DNA of 64,000 bases from Lewinellaceae bacterium (GTDB lineage Bacteria; Bacteroidota; Bacteroidia; Chitinophagales; Saprospiraceae), in the NCBI GenBank assembly GCA_020636075.1, contig JACJYO010000008.1, forward strand, positions 203,893 through 267,892, given 5' to 3'. The notes beneath the pieces are model-generated. The model was given only the letters and a program-made list of their open reading frames with translations. It did not search any database and was not told the origin of the DNA. A program made the translations under genes and the position numbers. Positions 51,035-60,003 of the stretch are shown here, in pieces. Numbering within the stretch: position 1 is the stretch's first letter; the number at the start of each line of letters is the position of its first letter.

Positions 51035-51691
51035 CTAGTTATTCGGCGCGCCGGAATCTATCCATGCTTTGATAATGTTGATGTTGCACGGCGAGAGTTT
51101 GTTCGCATTTTTCGGCATGGCAACATAGGCAGACAGATGCTGGATCGATCCCAGCAAACTACCGTTGTCCACATTGGCTTTCACCCCGTTGTAGGTGCTG
51201 TAGTTGATGCCACCTTCGGGATTGCTGCCGCTGTGGCAACCGTTGCAGTACAGCTGCAAAATGGGCCGCACCGAACCGCTGAAGGAAACACCGGTTACAT
51301 TGCAGCTCGTATCGATAGGGCAGACTTCGTTCAATGCGCCGTCTTCAATCCACACGGCGATTGTGGTGATTTGCTCATCTGTAAGGCGGGAAAACGGGCT
51401 TTGAGGCATGCGCCCCAATGGGGCAACCAACACTTTGTAAATTTTACTCGCTTTGTAATTGCCTGGCGTGATGCCACCGGCCATAATGCCGTTGTACGAG
51501 CTCAGGTCATAGCCCGATTCGCGGTCCTGGCTATTATGGCAACCACTTTGAGTGCAGTTTGATTGAAAGATGGGCAATACATCGCGCTCAAAACAAACAC
51601 CCTGCAAGTCGTCGATGTATTCGCGGGTACAAGTCAGCGCGCCAAGGCCAAACAGTGGAATTAACCACCAGTAAAGGCGTTTTGTGTTCAT
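51035..51691 (-). CDS. Cytochrome-c-type lipoprotein with two haem-like motifs
   Basis: 218 residues. N-terminal signal ending near Cys (LIPLFGLGALTCTREYIDDL). Two similar halves: CFERDVLPIFQSNCTQSGCH with a CX4CH motif and VSFSGSVRPILQLYCNGCHS with a normal CXXCH. Each half ends with a similar segment (MPQSPFSRLTDEQITTIAVW, MPKNANKLSPCNINIIKAWI), in which the Met may be a haem ligand. CX4CH motifs are frequent in Bacteroidota proteins of this type. Expected to be a periplasmic electron carrier. Same operon as the DUF5777 barrel. Confidence 0.82.
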   Translation of the reverse strand: MNTKRLYWWLIPLFGLGALTCTREYIDDLQGVCFERDVLPIFQSNCTQSGCHNSQDRESGYDLSSYNGIMAGGITPGNYKASKIYKVLVAPLGRMPQSPFSRLTDEQITTIAVWIEDGALNEVCPIDTSCNVTGVSFSGSVRPILQLYCNGCHSGSNPEGGINYSTYNGVKANVDNGSLLGSIQHLSAYVAMPKNANKLSPCNINIIKAWIDSGAPNN

Positions 51692-51900
51692 GATATTAAA
51701 TTTTAAACGTGTTATGCGAAGTAATTTTTTTGCAAATATGCGTAGCAGGGAAGTTTTGGTGCCCTCGTTGAAACAGGCAAGTCGAATGCTTACGCAGTCT
51801 GGCCGCTGATCGCGAAAAACGCTACGAACAGGGGCATAAAATTACCTGAAATTTATATACAGACCTTTTCCCCTGCATGATTTAGAGTACATCTAAACAG

Positions 51901-52172
51901 ATTTTCACCACGGCGGCAGTATTACTCGTCCTACGACTTCAAGTCGTAGGACGAGTAAGCGCGTAGGACAAGTAGGCCTTCTCCGTCCTACGGCTTTCAC
52001 AGTTTCACATAAATAACTGATAAAGCAATATCAGTTCAGATGTCGACCGAAGGGAGACATCTGGATTCTATTGCTTTCGGCTATTTAGGTGAAGCTATAA
52101 AATCCATAGGACGAGTAGCGTACAACGTGAAGCCCTACTCCGTGTCCTCCGTGCCTCCGTGGTGAAAAAAAT
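51901..52172. repeat. Large nested palindromic repeat with CACCACGG ends
   Basis: Left end ATTTTCACCACGG, right end CCGTGGTGAAAAAAAT. Inside are CGTCCTACGACTTCAAGTCG (a perfect hairpin continuing AGGACG), and CAGATGTC..GACATCTG. About 270 bp. It fills most of the gene-free stretch 51692-52216 upstream of the DUF5777 operon. Relatives of the ends occur at 23550-23600 and 42861-42893. Confidence 0.7.
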
Positions 52173-52216
52173 CTACGGCGAGCATTCCAAATGCTCCACT
52201 TTTCATGCAGCCCCAC

Positions 52217-53356
52217 TCACTCTTCCGCGCTGTTTTTCATTTTCATCAACAAGGCATAAGCATTTTGCAACACCACGTCCTTGCCCCCCAGGTCGCCTAC
52301 CGGGATTATCTGCTGCCGGCCGTTTTGCAACAAACCGAGTTCTACCTCCACCAGGGAAAAGTTGCCATTGCCGGCGTCGGTAAATACGTAGTTTTTGTTT
52401 TCCCAACGCACCACGGCTGCTTCCGGCACCACCAGGGCATTTTTCGTTTTCAGCGCCACTTCGGCGTTCATAAACATGCCGGGCACGAGGTTGCGCTGGT
52501 CAAATTTTTCAAAATGGCAGTGCACCTCGGCGGCGCGGTGCTCGTCGAGGCTCCGGCCGATGAGGATGATCTCGGCGGGGTATTTTTTGTCGGGCTCATC
52601 GTTCGTCCAGGCCAGTACCTTCTGGCCGATGGCCAGTTTGGCGATGTCCTTTTCAAAAACTGTGAGCGCGAGGTGAATGTCGTCGGGGTTAACCAGTTCG
52701 AACAGCACGTCGGTGGGTGCCGTGTATTTCCCGATGTTGACATCCAGCTTGGCCACATAGCCGTCGATGGGCGACCGGACGCTGACACTGCGCGAAAGGG
52801 TGCTTTCCGACAATCCGTTGGGGTTCAAACCGATCAGGCGCAATTTTTCCTCGTAGCCCCGGACGATGATCTTTTGCGACTCAAAATCAGTTTTCACCTG
52901 TTGAAAAACCTTGTCGCTGCTGGCCTTGCCGGCATTGAGTTCCTCTTGCCGGGCAAATTCGCGCTCCAGTTGTGTCTGTTTGACCTTGGCCAGCAGGTAG
53001 TCCTGTTGCAGTTGAATGAGTTGGGCGTCTTCCATCACGGCCAGTTCTTCGCCCTTACGGACGCGCATACCCGGCAGTAATTTGCTCGATTTGAGGTAGC
53101 CGCCCAGGGGAAAACTGACGCTGACCATGTTTTGCGGCGGCACATCGATAGCGCCGTTGACGCGCAGGGTGGCCGCGAGGTCTTCCTGTTCGGGTTTGCC
53201 GGTGGCGATGCCGGCATTTTTCAGTTGTTCGGGAGTGAGCGACACTTCAGTATCGGCCACTGTTGGGGTGCTTGTTTCGGCAGCGCCGGGTTCGGCTTGT
53301 TTGGCACTGCAAGCGGCCAGAAATAAGGCCGGTATGAGGATGAAATGCGATTTCAT
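52217..53356 (-). CDS. RND efflux periplasmic adaptor (CusB/CzcB type)
   Basis: 379 residues, lipoprotein signal MKSHFILIPALFLAACSAK. Order: barrel-sandwich (VNGAIDVPPQNMVSVSFPLG), helical hairpin (LAKVKQTQLEREFARQEELN), lipoyl half (SVRSPIDGYVAKLDVNIGKY), beta-barrel (LALTVFEKDIAKLAIGQKVL) and membrane-proximal domain (VVPEAAVVRWENKNYVFTDA). Links the pump to the outer-membrane channel. Starts 13 bp after the stop of the pump gene. Part of the heavy-metal (Cu/Ag or Zn/Co/Cd) efflux operon; substrate not fixed by sequence. Confidence 0.93.
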   Translation of the reverse strand: MKSHFILIPALFLAACSAKQAEPGAAETSTPTVADTEVSLTPEQLKNAGIATGKPEQEDLAATLRVNGAIDVPPQNMVSVSFPLGGYLKSSKLLPGMRVRKGEELAVMEDAQLIQLQQDYLLAKVKQTQLEREFARQEELNAGKASSDKVFQQVKTDFESQKIIVRGYEEKLRLIGLNPNGLSESTLSRSVSVRSPIDGYVAKLDVNIGKYTAPTDVLFELVNPDDIHLALTVFEKDIAKLAIGQKVLAWTNDEPDKKYPAEIILIGRSLDEHRAAEVHCHFEKFDQRNLVPGMFMNAEVALKTKNALVVPEAAVVRWENKNYVFTDAGNGNFSLVEVELGLLQNGRQQIIPVGDLGGKDVVLQNAYALLMKMKNSAEE

Positions 53357-53369
53357 GATTGTGGGTATT

Positions 53370-56300
53370 TTACTCGTTGGTGAAAAGTTGAAGTTGGAGC
53401 ACCGCCTGGTTGTATTGGCTTAACGCATCCAGGTATTGACTTTGCAGGTCGAAATGCTGGTTGATGAGCATGACCCATTCGAGGTAATTGATTTCGCCTG
53501 CGGCAAATTGCCGGTCGGCGGTTTCAACGATGGCGGCTGCGTTGGGCAGCACCTCGTTTTGGTAAAATTGCAGGCTTGCCCAGTATTTCGACACTTCCTG
53601 GCGGGCACTGGCCTGCTCGGCACGGGTTTTTTGGTTTAACCAGTCGAGCTCGTTTTGCTGGCGCAACACTTCAATTTCGGCAGCCGAAATACGCGCGCGC
53701 TGCGCTTTGGTGAACAGCGGAACCGCCACACCGGCTTCTGCAAAGGTGAATCGATGCCAGCCGTTGAAAAAGCGCTCGGTTTGGTCGATCGTCTGGTAAC
53801 CGATAATGCTCTGGCTGTTGAGCCCGAGGGATAGGGTAGGCAACAGCCGGGCTTTTTCGGCATCCACCATCCGGCGCGCAGTGTTGAGTTGGTGTTCCTG
53901 CAAAAGCAGCTGCGGTAGTTGGCCGGTACCGCTCGTGTCGGCCAGGACGGGTAAGGGCAGTTGGGTTTGGGCGGCCTGTGGTACGCGCGACTGCTCCGGA
54001 CCCAGCAACAGGTTGAATTGCCGGACGGCAATTTGTTTGTCCTCGCGCACCATCGCCAGCAGGTTACTGATCTGCTGGCGCTGCAGTTGTGCCGTCGTTT
54101 TTTCCAAAACCGTCGTCTCGCCTTTTTCAAACCGCAACACGGCTTTCCCCTCGAAAATCCGGTACAGGCTGTCGGCTTGCTGCAACAGTCGCTCCTTCCC
54201 GTCCAGCGCCAGGTAGGCATAAAACTGCCGGCTGAGAGCCACTTTGAGCATTTGGCGGCTGACGTTCACCTGTGCCTGCGCGCCCCGGGCTTGTTCGGTC
54301 AGGAGCAGCTTTTGAGTTTTGTACACCTTCGGAAATTCGATCGTTTGCGCGATGCCGATTTTGTTGTCAAACCGGATACTGTTGAACTGGCCGAGTTCGA
54401 CCGAAAAATTGGTTTTCTCAATATCGAGCCAACTGGCGCTTTGTTTTTCAAAAACCTGCGCGTTGAGGCGGGCCGATTCGAGCTCGGGGTTGTTGGTGTA
54501 GGCCAGTTCGAGGGCTTCCGGCAGATTGATGGGGACGGGTTGCTGCTGTGCAAATCCCGTTGTTGCCACCAAAACCAGCACCAGGGTGAAAGCGGCCGCT
54601 TCGGATTTCATTTTTTTCCAACCGCCTTTTTCAAACAACGCATACAAAACCGGCAGCACGAACATCGTCAGCAAGGTAGCCGATACGATACCGCCGATCA
54701 CCACAGTGGCCAGGGGGCGCTGTACTTCGGCGCCGGCGCCCTGGCTGATCGCCATCGGGATGAAGCCGAGCGAAGGCGCCAGGGCGGTCATCAGCACCGA
54801 GCGCAGGCGGATCTTGGTGCCCATCAGCACGAGCCGGCGCGTGTCGTCCCAGCCTTCCGCTTTCAGGCGGTTAAACTCCGAGATCAGCACGATGCCGTTG
54901 AGCACGGCAACGCCGAACAAGGCAATAAACCCGATGCCGGCAGATATGGAAAAAGGCAGGTCGCGCAGCCAAAGTGCGACAATGCCGCCGATGGCCGAGA
55001 GCGGGATGGCCGAATAGATGAGCAGGCCTTGCCGCACGGAGTTGAACGCGAAATACAGCATCAGAAAAATAAGGGCGAGGGCTACCGGCACGGCAATGGT
55101 GAGCCGTTCTTTGGCGGCCTGCAGGTTTTCGAATGCGCCGCCGTAGGTGATGTAGTAGCCTGCCGGGAGTTTGATTTGCTGTGTCGTTTTTGACTGCAGT
55201 TCGTGCACGATGCTTTGCACATCGCGGCCGCGCACGTTGAACCCGACGATGATGCGGCGCTTGGCATCTTCGCGCTGAATTTGGTTGGGCCCTTCGACTT
55301 CCTGGACGTCGGCTACCTGTTCGAGCGGAATTTGCTGGCCGCCGGGCGTCGCCACCAGCAGGTTGCGCACATCGGCGATCGAACGCCGGCCTTCGGGGCG
55401 TACGCGCACCACGAGGTCGAAGCGTTTTTCGCCTTCATACACCTGGCCGGTGGCTGCGCCGGCGAAGGCTGCGCTGAGGGTGCGGTTGAGTTCGGCGATG
55501 TGCAGGCCGTACCGGGCCATGGCTTCGCGTTTATACTGTACAACGATCTGCGGCATGCCGTTGACCTGCTCCACATAGAGTTCGGTAGCCCCTTCGACGC
55601 TGGCGCAAACGTCGCCGAGCCGTTGGGCGTATTTGGCGAGGGTGTCGAGGTCTTCGCCAAAAATTTTGCAAACTACATCCTGTCGCGCGCCGGTCATGAG
55701 CTCGTTGAAGCGCATCTGCACCGGAAACTGGAAACCGGCAGTTACCCCGGGAATGGTCTGAATTTTTGCGCTCATTTTCTCCGCCAGTTCATCAAAATTT
55801 TTGGCCGATGTCCATTCTTTTTTGGGTTTGAGAATGACCATCATGTCGCTGGCTTCGATAGGCATCGGGTCGGTCGGGATCTCCCCGCTGCCAATTTTGG
55901 TGACCACTTTTTCCACTTCAGGAAAGTTTTGGAGCAAAACGCCTGCTGTTTGCTGGGTAGCTGCGATGGTCGTGTTGAGATTGCTGCCGGTGAGCACCCG
56001 GGTGTCTACGGCAAAATCGCCTTCTTCCAGCTCGGGGATAAACTCGCCGCCCAGCGTACCCATCAACCACACCGACCCTGCCAGCAGGATGGCCGAGGTG
56101 GCGATCACGGCTTTCGGGAAATTCAGCACCCGCTCCAGGCTGTGCTGGTACCAGCGTTCGAGGCGCTCCATCAGATGGTCGCTCAGCGACTTTTTGTGCG
56201 ACACTTTTTTGCTGATAAACAAAGCGCTCATCATGGGTACGTACGTGAGCGAGAGGATGAAAGCGCCGAGGATGGCGAAGGATACCGTTTGCGCCATGGG

Positions 56301-57734
56301 CATGAACATTTTTCCTTCAATGCCTTCCAGGGAAAAAATGGGGAGGTAAACGATGAGGATAATGATCTGCCCGAACACGGCGGCGTTCATAATGCGGGAG
56401 GAAGCCTGGTACACCTCCTTGTCCATTTTTTTGGCCGACAGTTTGTCGACTTTCCGGAAGTGCTTGCTGTGGGTCAGCTGGTGCATGATGGCTTCCACCA
56501 CGATCACGGCGCCGTCGACGATCAGACCGAAGTCGATCGCGCCGAGGCTCATGAGGTTGCCGCTGACGCCAAACATGTTCATCAGGATGATGGCGAAAAG
56601 CATGGACAGCGGGATCACCGAGGCTACGATCAGGCCCGCGCGCAGGTTGGCGAGGAAAAACACCAGCACAAACACCACGATGAGCGCCCCTTCGAGCAGA
56701 TTGGTTTCGACGGTGTGGATGGCGTTGTTCACCATTTTGGTGCGATCCAGAAACGGCTCGATCACCACGCCTTCAGGCAGCGTTTTCTGAATGGCGGCGA
56801 TTTTTTCCTTTACATTTTTGATCACCGTCGAGGAGTTTTCGCCTTTCACCATCATCACGATGGCGCCGGCCACTTCGCCCGCGTCGTTGTAGCACACGGC
56901 TCCGTAGCGTGTAGCGGCGCCTTCGCCAACGGTGGCGAGGTCGCGAATGAGCACCGGCATCCCGGAGGATGTGGTTTTCACCGCAATTTTTTCGATATCG
57001 GCGGGACTGCCGAGCAGGCCCTCGCTGCGGATGTAGAGCACCGTGGGCCCTTTTTCGATGTAGGCGCCGCCGGTGTTCTGGTTGTTGCTTTCGAGGGCGT
57101 GAAACACATCGGTGATGGTGAGCCCGAAGGCTTTCAGCTTTTCGGGCGCGACGGCCACCTCGTATTGTTTCAATTCCCCGCCGAAGGTCGACACATCAGC
57201 CACGCCGGGGGTGCCGAGCAGTTGGCGGCGCACGATCCAGTCTTGAATGGTGCGCAGCTCGCGCAGGTTGTATTTTTGTTCAAAACCCGGTTTGGCGCGC
57301 ACGACGTACTGGTAAATTTCGCCCAGGCCTGTCGTCACCGGCGCCATAGACGGCATGCCAATGCCCTCCGGAATTTCCGCCTGGACTTGTTGCAGGCGCT
57401 CGCTGATCTGCTGACGCGCCCAGTAGATGTCCACATCGTCGTGAAAAACGATGGTGACCAGCGACAGGCCGAAACGGCTAAAGCTGCGAATTTCCTTCAA
57501 GCCCGGTATGTTGCTGTTGGCCTGCTCGATCGGAAAGGTGATCAGCCGCTCGATGTCGGGCGCGCCAAGCGCCGGCGCCACTGTGATCACCTGAACCTGG
57601 TTGTTCGTGATATCCGGTACGGCATCGATGGGCAACCGGGCGGTTTCAAGAATTCCGAAACCGATCAAGCTGAGGGTAAAAAGCCCGACAATGAGTTTGT
57701 TTTTTATAGAAAACTGAATAATCTGATTCAGCAT
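53370..57734 (-). CDS. CusA/CzcA heavy-metal RND pump fused to TolC-like channel domain
   Basis: 1454 residues. The RND part (to ~1040) starts with MLNQIIQFSIKNKLIVGLFT and has the heavy-metal RND signature MSLGAIDFGLIVDGAVIVVE, the pore domains (DIYWARQQISERLQQVQAEI) and the last membrane helices (PLATVVIGGIVSATLLTMFV). It then runs without a stop into FEKGGWKKMKSEAAAFTLVL, a stretch that looks like the signal peptide of a TolC protein (…ATTGFAQQQ). The rest is an OEP-type helical barrel (INLPEALELAYTNNPELESA, then GEINYLEWVMLINQHFDLQS). This fusion is known from Bacteroidota metal pumps. How the channel part reaches the outer membrane is unclear. Metal not determined. Confidence 0.93.
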   Translation of the reverse strand: MLNQIIQFSIKNKLIVGLFTLSLIGFGILETARLPIDAVPDITNNQVQVITVAPALGAPDIERLITFPIEQANSNIPGLKEIRSFSRFGLSLVTIVFHDDVDIYWARQQISERLQQVQAEIPEGIGMPSMAPVTTGLGEIYQYVVRAKPGFEQKYNLRELRTIQDWIVRRQLLGTPGVADVSTFGGELKQYEVAVAPEKLKAFGLTITDVFHALESNNQNTGGAYIEKGPTVLYIRSEGLLGSPADIEKIAVKTTSSGMPVLIRDLATVGEGAATRYGAVCYNDAGEVAGAIVMMVKGENSSTVIKNVKEKIAAIQKTLPEGVVIEPFLDRTKMVNNAIHTVETNLLEGALIVVFVLVFFLANLRAGLIVASVIPLSMLFAIILMNMFGVSGNLMSLGAIDFGLIVDGAVIVVEAIMHQLTHSKHFRKVDKLSAKKMDKEVYQASSRIMNAAVFGQIIILIVYLPIFSLEGIEGKMFMPMAQTVSFAILGAFILSLTYVPMMSALFISKKVSHKKSLSDHLMERLERWYQHSLERVLNFPKAVIATSAILLAGSVWLMGTLGGEFIPELEEGDFAVDTRVLTGSNLNTTIAATQQTAGVLLQNFPEVEKVVTKIGSGEIPTDPMPIEASDMMVILKPKKEWTSAKNFDELAEKMSAKIQTIPGVTAGFQFPVQMRFNELMTGARQDVVCKIFGEDLDTLAKYAQRLGDVCASVEGATELYVEQVNGMPQIVVQYKREAMARYGLHIAELNRTLSAAFAGAATGQVYEGEKRFDLVVRVRPEGRRSIADVRNLLVATPGGQQIPLEQVADVQEVEGPNQIQREDAKRRIIVGFNVRGRDVQSIVHELQSKTTQQIKLPAGYYITYGGAFENLQAAKERLTIAVPVALALIFLMLYFAFNSVRQGLLIYSAIPLSAIGGIVALWLRDLPFSISAGIGFIALFGVAVLNGIVLISEFNRLKAEGWDDTRRLVLMGTKIRLRSVLMTALAPSLGFIPMAISQGAGAEVQRPLATVVIGGIVSATLLTMFVLPVLYALFEKGGWKKMKSEAAAFTLVLVLVATTGFAQQQPVPINLPEALELAYTNNPELESARLNAQVFEKQSASWLDIEKTNFSVELGQFNSIRFDNKIGIAQTIEFPKVYKTQKLLLTEQARGAQAQVNVSRQMLKVALSRQFYAYLALDGKERLLQQADSLYRIFEGKAVLRFEKGETTVLEKTTAQLQRQQISNLLAMVREDKQIAVRQFNLLLGPEQSRVPQAAQTQLPLPVLADTSGTGQLPQLLLQEHQLNTARRMVDAEKARLLPTLSLGLNSQSIIGYQTIDQTERFFNGWHRFTFAEAGVAVPLFTKAQRARISAAEIEVLRQQNELDWLNQKTRAEQASARQEVSKYWASLQFYQNEVLPNAAAIVETADRQFAAGEINYLEWVMLINQHFDLQSQYLDALSQYNQAVLQLQLFTNE

Positions 57735-58082
57735 GGATGCATAAAATTTGCTCCGCCCTGGGTCGTTTTTCGACCCGGCGAATGGCTTGCAAAAGAGGTG
57801 CTGGAATCCTGTTTTTGATGAAAATGTTTCGTGGGAGATTGCCTGTTGCCGTCCGGTTTTTTCATCGTACGGGCGTCAAATAGCCCAAACATAAACTCCG
57901 TGACCGGGCGTTTTTCCGCTGCAAAGCAGCTTTAGACAGGCAAGTTTGCTGTGCATATCAACACAGTGTGCCGTTGCAAAACAAAATCTCAAAACAGGAA
58001 AGGGGAAAAGTAATTAACTCAAGTTTTGACCTGCCTGTGGTTAATATTCTAAACATGTTAGCAGACTCTTGCGACATGTTTT

Positions 58083-58176
58083 CCCGCAGATTTCCGCAGA
58101 AAAGGGCGCAGATTGTCGCAGATACACAAAGGGAACTCTGCGGAAATCTGCGGTTTTTTCTGCGGAAATCTGCGGG
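58083..58176. repeat. Palindromic repeat (CCCGCAGATTTCCGCAGAAA type)
   Basis: CCCGCAGATTTCCGCAGAAA, then GCGCAGATTGTCGCAGATAC, a short spacer and the inverse CTGCGGAAATCTGCGG, ending with TGCGGAAATCTGCGGG. Related in layout to 27292-27385. Lies between the small metal-operon gene and the pump gene. Confidence 0.75.
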
Positions 58177-58215
58177 AAGTTTGCTCCGCCGGGCTAGGTA
58201 AACTACCTGGGTTAA

Positions 58216-58599
58216 TTAGCAAGCCTTGGGTGGTTGCCAGATGTCGGCCATGTGTGCTGAAGGCAACATAGACTGATCGTAGTGCGGGAGTTTGCCTGGA
58301 TGGAACGCGTCGGGTGCCGGCAGGTCCATGGTCATCGGCAGGGGAAGGACATGCGAGAGACTGGAATGACTGCAATCGGCCGTTTTGAAGGGCAGCTGCC
58401 TGTCTTTGGCATAGTCGTCGTCGATGACATTGCCGTTGAAATAGTGGATTTTTACAAAGGCAAATACGTTGAGGGTTGGGTCTTCCTGCTTGTGCTCCGC
58501 ATAGTGCGAGACAAAGGCACTGATCTTGACCAGTTCATGCAACTCTGTGCTGCTGAACAGGTAAATCAGAAGAAAGAATGACGCAAAAACCCTTCGCAT
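58216..58599 (-). CDS. Small secreted protein near the heavy-metal efflux operon
   Basis: 127 residues. N-terminal signal MRRVFASFFLLIYLFSSTEL, then a His-rich part (VSHYAEHKQEDPTLNVFAFV) ending DIWQPPKAC. Small His-containing proteins of this type are frequently next to CusA/CzcA genes in Bacteroidota, so it may bind metal; inference only. An exact -7 box (TATCTTTG) lies 5-12 bp upstream of the ATG, so the message may have almost no leader. Confidence 0.8.
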   Translation of the reverse strand: MRRVFASFFLLIYLFSSTELHELVKISAFVSHYAEHKQEDPTLNVFAFVKIHYFNGNVIDDDYAKDRQLPFKTADCSHSSLSHVLPLPMTMDLPAPDAFHPGKLPHYDQSMLPSAHMADIWQPPKAC

Positions 58600-58603
58600 G
58601 GTG

Positions 58604-58611
58604 CAAAGATA
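58604..58611 (-). promoter_or_regulatory. -7 box (TATCTTTG) of the small metal-operon gene
   Basis: Exact TAnnTTTG on the minus strand. The expected transcription start would fall at about 58600, right at the ATG (58599), which implies a leaderless or nearly leaderless mRNA if this box is used. Confidence 0.55.
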
Positions 58612-58737
58612 GGAAATGCTGCAATTTCTGATTTGTTCGTTTTACCTGGTTTTTTGTACAAAAAAGGTCTTTTGCCTCTGATTCGCATAAGTTGTCCGGC
58701 AATAGACACTCCGATGAGGTATTTTGTGCTGACCTCG

Positions 58738-58878
58738 GGCGGGAATGTGGCGCATTGGGCTATGTTTGATTATTACTATCAGAAGTCGGAGGCTTGAGGC
58801 CGGTATGTGTCGCGTTGCAAACGCTCAGGAGCAGGTTGTGGTTATTTGGTCGTTTTCGAACACTTTGGGCCAGCGGGG
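58738..58878. repeat. Cassette repeat, core and right arm
   Basis: GGCGGGAATGTGGCGCATTG, GGGCTATGTTTGATTATTAC, CAGAAGTCGGAGGCTTGAGG, then TGCAAACGCTCAGGAGCAGG and TTTTCGAACACTTTGGGCCA. The left arm is replaced by unrelated sequence. The next gene starts 93 bp downstream. Marks the left border of the second array segment. Confidence 0.85.
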
Positions 58879-58970
58879 GCGATGAAATGCACGAATTGTA
58901 TTTGCATCTATTTATTTACAACTACAGACAACCACTCAAATATTAACACTGTCAAAAATAAAATGATATC

Positions 58971-59333
58971 ATGATAAAATCGTTGTACATAGGTCTGCTG
59001 GTTATATATATTTTATCATTTGTCGGCTGTATTTACAGAGCCTCAATAGCAAATAAAATACTTAATGTAAGTCCCGAAGCAATTGAATATGGAAGTATGG
59101 ACTTTGAAGAAAGAAAAAAAATAAAACAAACTTACAAGCTTAGAAAACAAATAACTGTTGGTCTTATAGTGACTTCTGTGGTGGTCTGTCTATGCTCACT
59201 AATTGTTTGGAAATTAACTCTGTTTTATCCCATACAAATTCCAAAATTCGTTTTTATCATAAGCGGTGTAATAGCATTAACATTTATTATTGCTAATGGA
59301 ATAGGATTTATTCCAAATCCACCCATACGGTAG
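58971..59333 (+). CDS. Cassette gene 4: small membrane protein
   Basis: 120 residues. Three hydrophobic segments: LYIGLLVIYILSFVGCIYRA, TVGLIVTSVVVCLCSLIVWK and FVFIISGVIALTFIIANGIG. The polar part between the first two is Lys- and Glu-rich (DFEERKKIKQTYKLRKQ). No family recognised. AT-rich; its codon use differs strongly from the metal operon next to it. The next repeat begins 58 bp after its stop. Confidence 0.65.
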   Translation: MIKSLYIGLLVIYILSFVGCIYRASIANKILNVSPEAIEYGSMDFEERKKIKQTYKLRKQITVGLIVTSVVVCLCSLIVWKLTLFYPIQIPKFVFIISGVIALTFIIANGIGFIPNPPIR

Positions 59334-59393
59334 TAATTTTCTTGCTTAATTCAAAAAAGTTGTCAACATTTCTGTAAAATCGGCTCAAACACT

Positions 59394-59480
59394 CCCGCTA
59401 GCGTAAAGTGTTCAAAAACTATAAATAAACCACAATCCGTTCGCGAGCATTTGCAATGCGACGCGCGGCGTAAACAAGTC
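59394..59480. repeat. Cassette repeat, inverted copy of the right part
   Basis: CCCGCTAGCGTAAAGTGTTC, ATAAACCACAATCCGTTCGC and ATTTGCAATGCGACGCGCGG are the reverse complement of the right ~85 bp of a full copy (which reads GCAAACGCTCACGAGCAG.. on the + strand). It is followed at once by a full forward copy. Confidence 0.75.
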
Positions 59481-59481
59481 C

Positions 59482-59670
59482 CCCTGCTGGCCCAACGTGT
59501 TCGAAAACTACCAAACGCCGACGGACAAAAGCGGGAATGTGGTGCATTGTGCTATTTTTGATTACTAGCATAAGAAGTCGGAGGCTTGAGGCCGGAATGT
59601 GTCTCGTTGCAAACGCTCACGAGCAGATTGTGGTTGTTTGGTCGTTTTCGAACACTTTGGGCCAGCGGGG
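59482..59670. repeat. Cassette repeat, full copy
   Basis: 189 bp: CCTGCTGGCCCAACGTGTTC, CTACCAAACGCCGACGGACA, GGAATGTGGTGCATTGTGCT, AGAAGTCGGAGGCTTGAGGC, TGCAAACGCTCACGAGCAGA, TTTTCGAACACTTTGGGCCA, GCGGGG. Ends are imperfect inverted repeats of ~45 bp. Confidence 0.9.
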
Positions 59671-60002
59671 CACATGAATTATTTGCCCATGCATTTAGTA
59701 TAGGATCATATGGCCACGATGTTGGAGACGGTGATGATGACTTGGTTAGCGACAAGGACGTGAGGACAATGAGTTCACCTGAAATTACTGACAAACAAAG
59801 AGGAATGATGGTCAATAGTGTTATGAAAGAGAAGGTGAATAAAGGTCCAGTATTAGTTTCTGGTAGAGGAGGAGCCAAATTTCCTAATATGAATACAGTT
59901 GTTTTGAATAGAAGGGAATGGAAGTATGAAGTCACAGATATTGGAAAATTTGGATTCGATATTAGAAAAGAAATGAAACAAGCAATGAAAAAACAACAAT
60001 AA
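59586..60002 (+). pseudogene. Cassette gene 5: toxin-tail-like fragment read from inside a repeat
   Basis: The open frame begins inside the repeat; its first ~30 codons are repeat sequence. The gene-like part starts near 59673 (HELFAHAFSIGSYGHDVGDG) and runs to KFGFDIRKEMKQAMKKQQ. There is no start codon of its own near that point, so it looks like the C-terminal piece of a longer protein cut by the repeat. Its size and position just before a small membrane-anchored gene (stop and next ATG 1 bp apart) recall orphan C-terminal toxin modules with an immunity gene. I recognise no toxin family and no HEXXH motif. Confidence 0.5.
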
Positions 60003-60003
60003 A

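Noticed and set aside
55203..57818. 871-residue + strand frame opposite the RND pump
   Set aside because: Complement of well-conserved pump sequence; very His/Asp-rich translation typical of a shadow frame.
59673..59700. HELFAHA as a zinc-protease HEXXH motif
   Set aside because: The spacing is HExxxH, not HExxH, and there is no third ligand pattern, so no protease claim is made.
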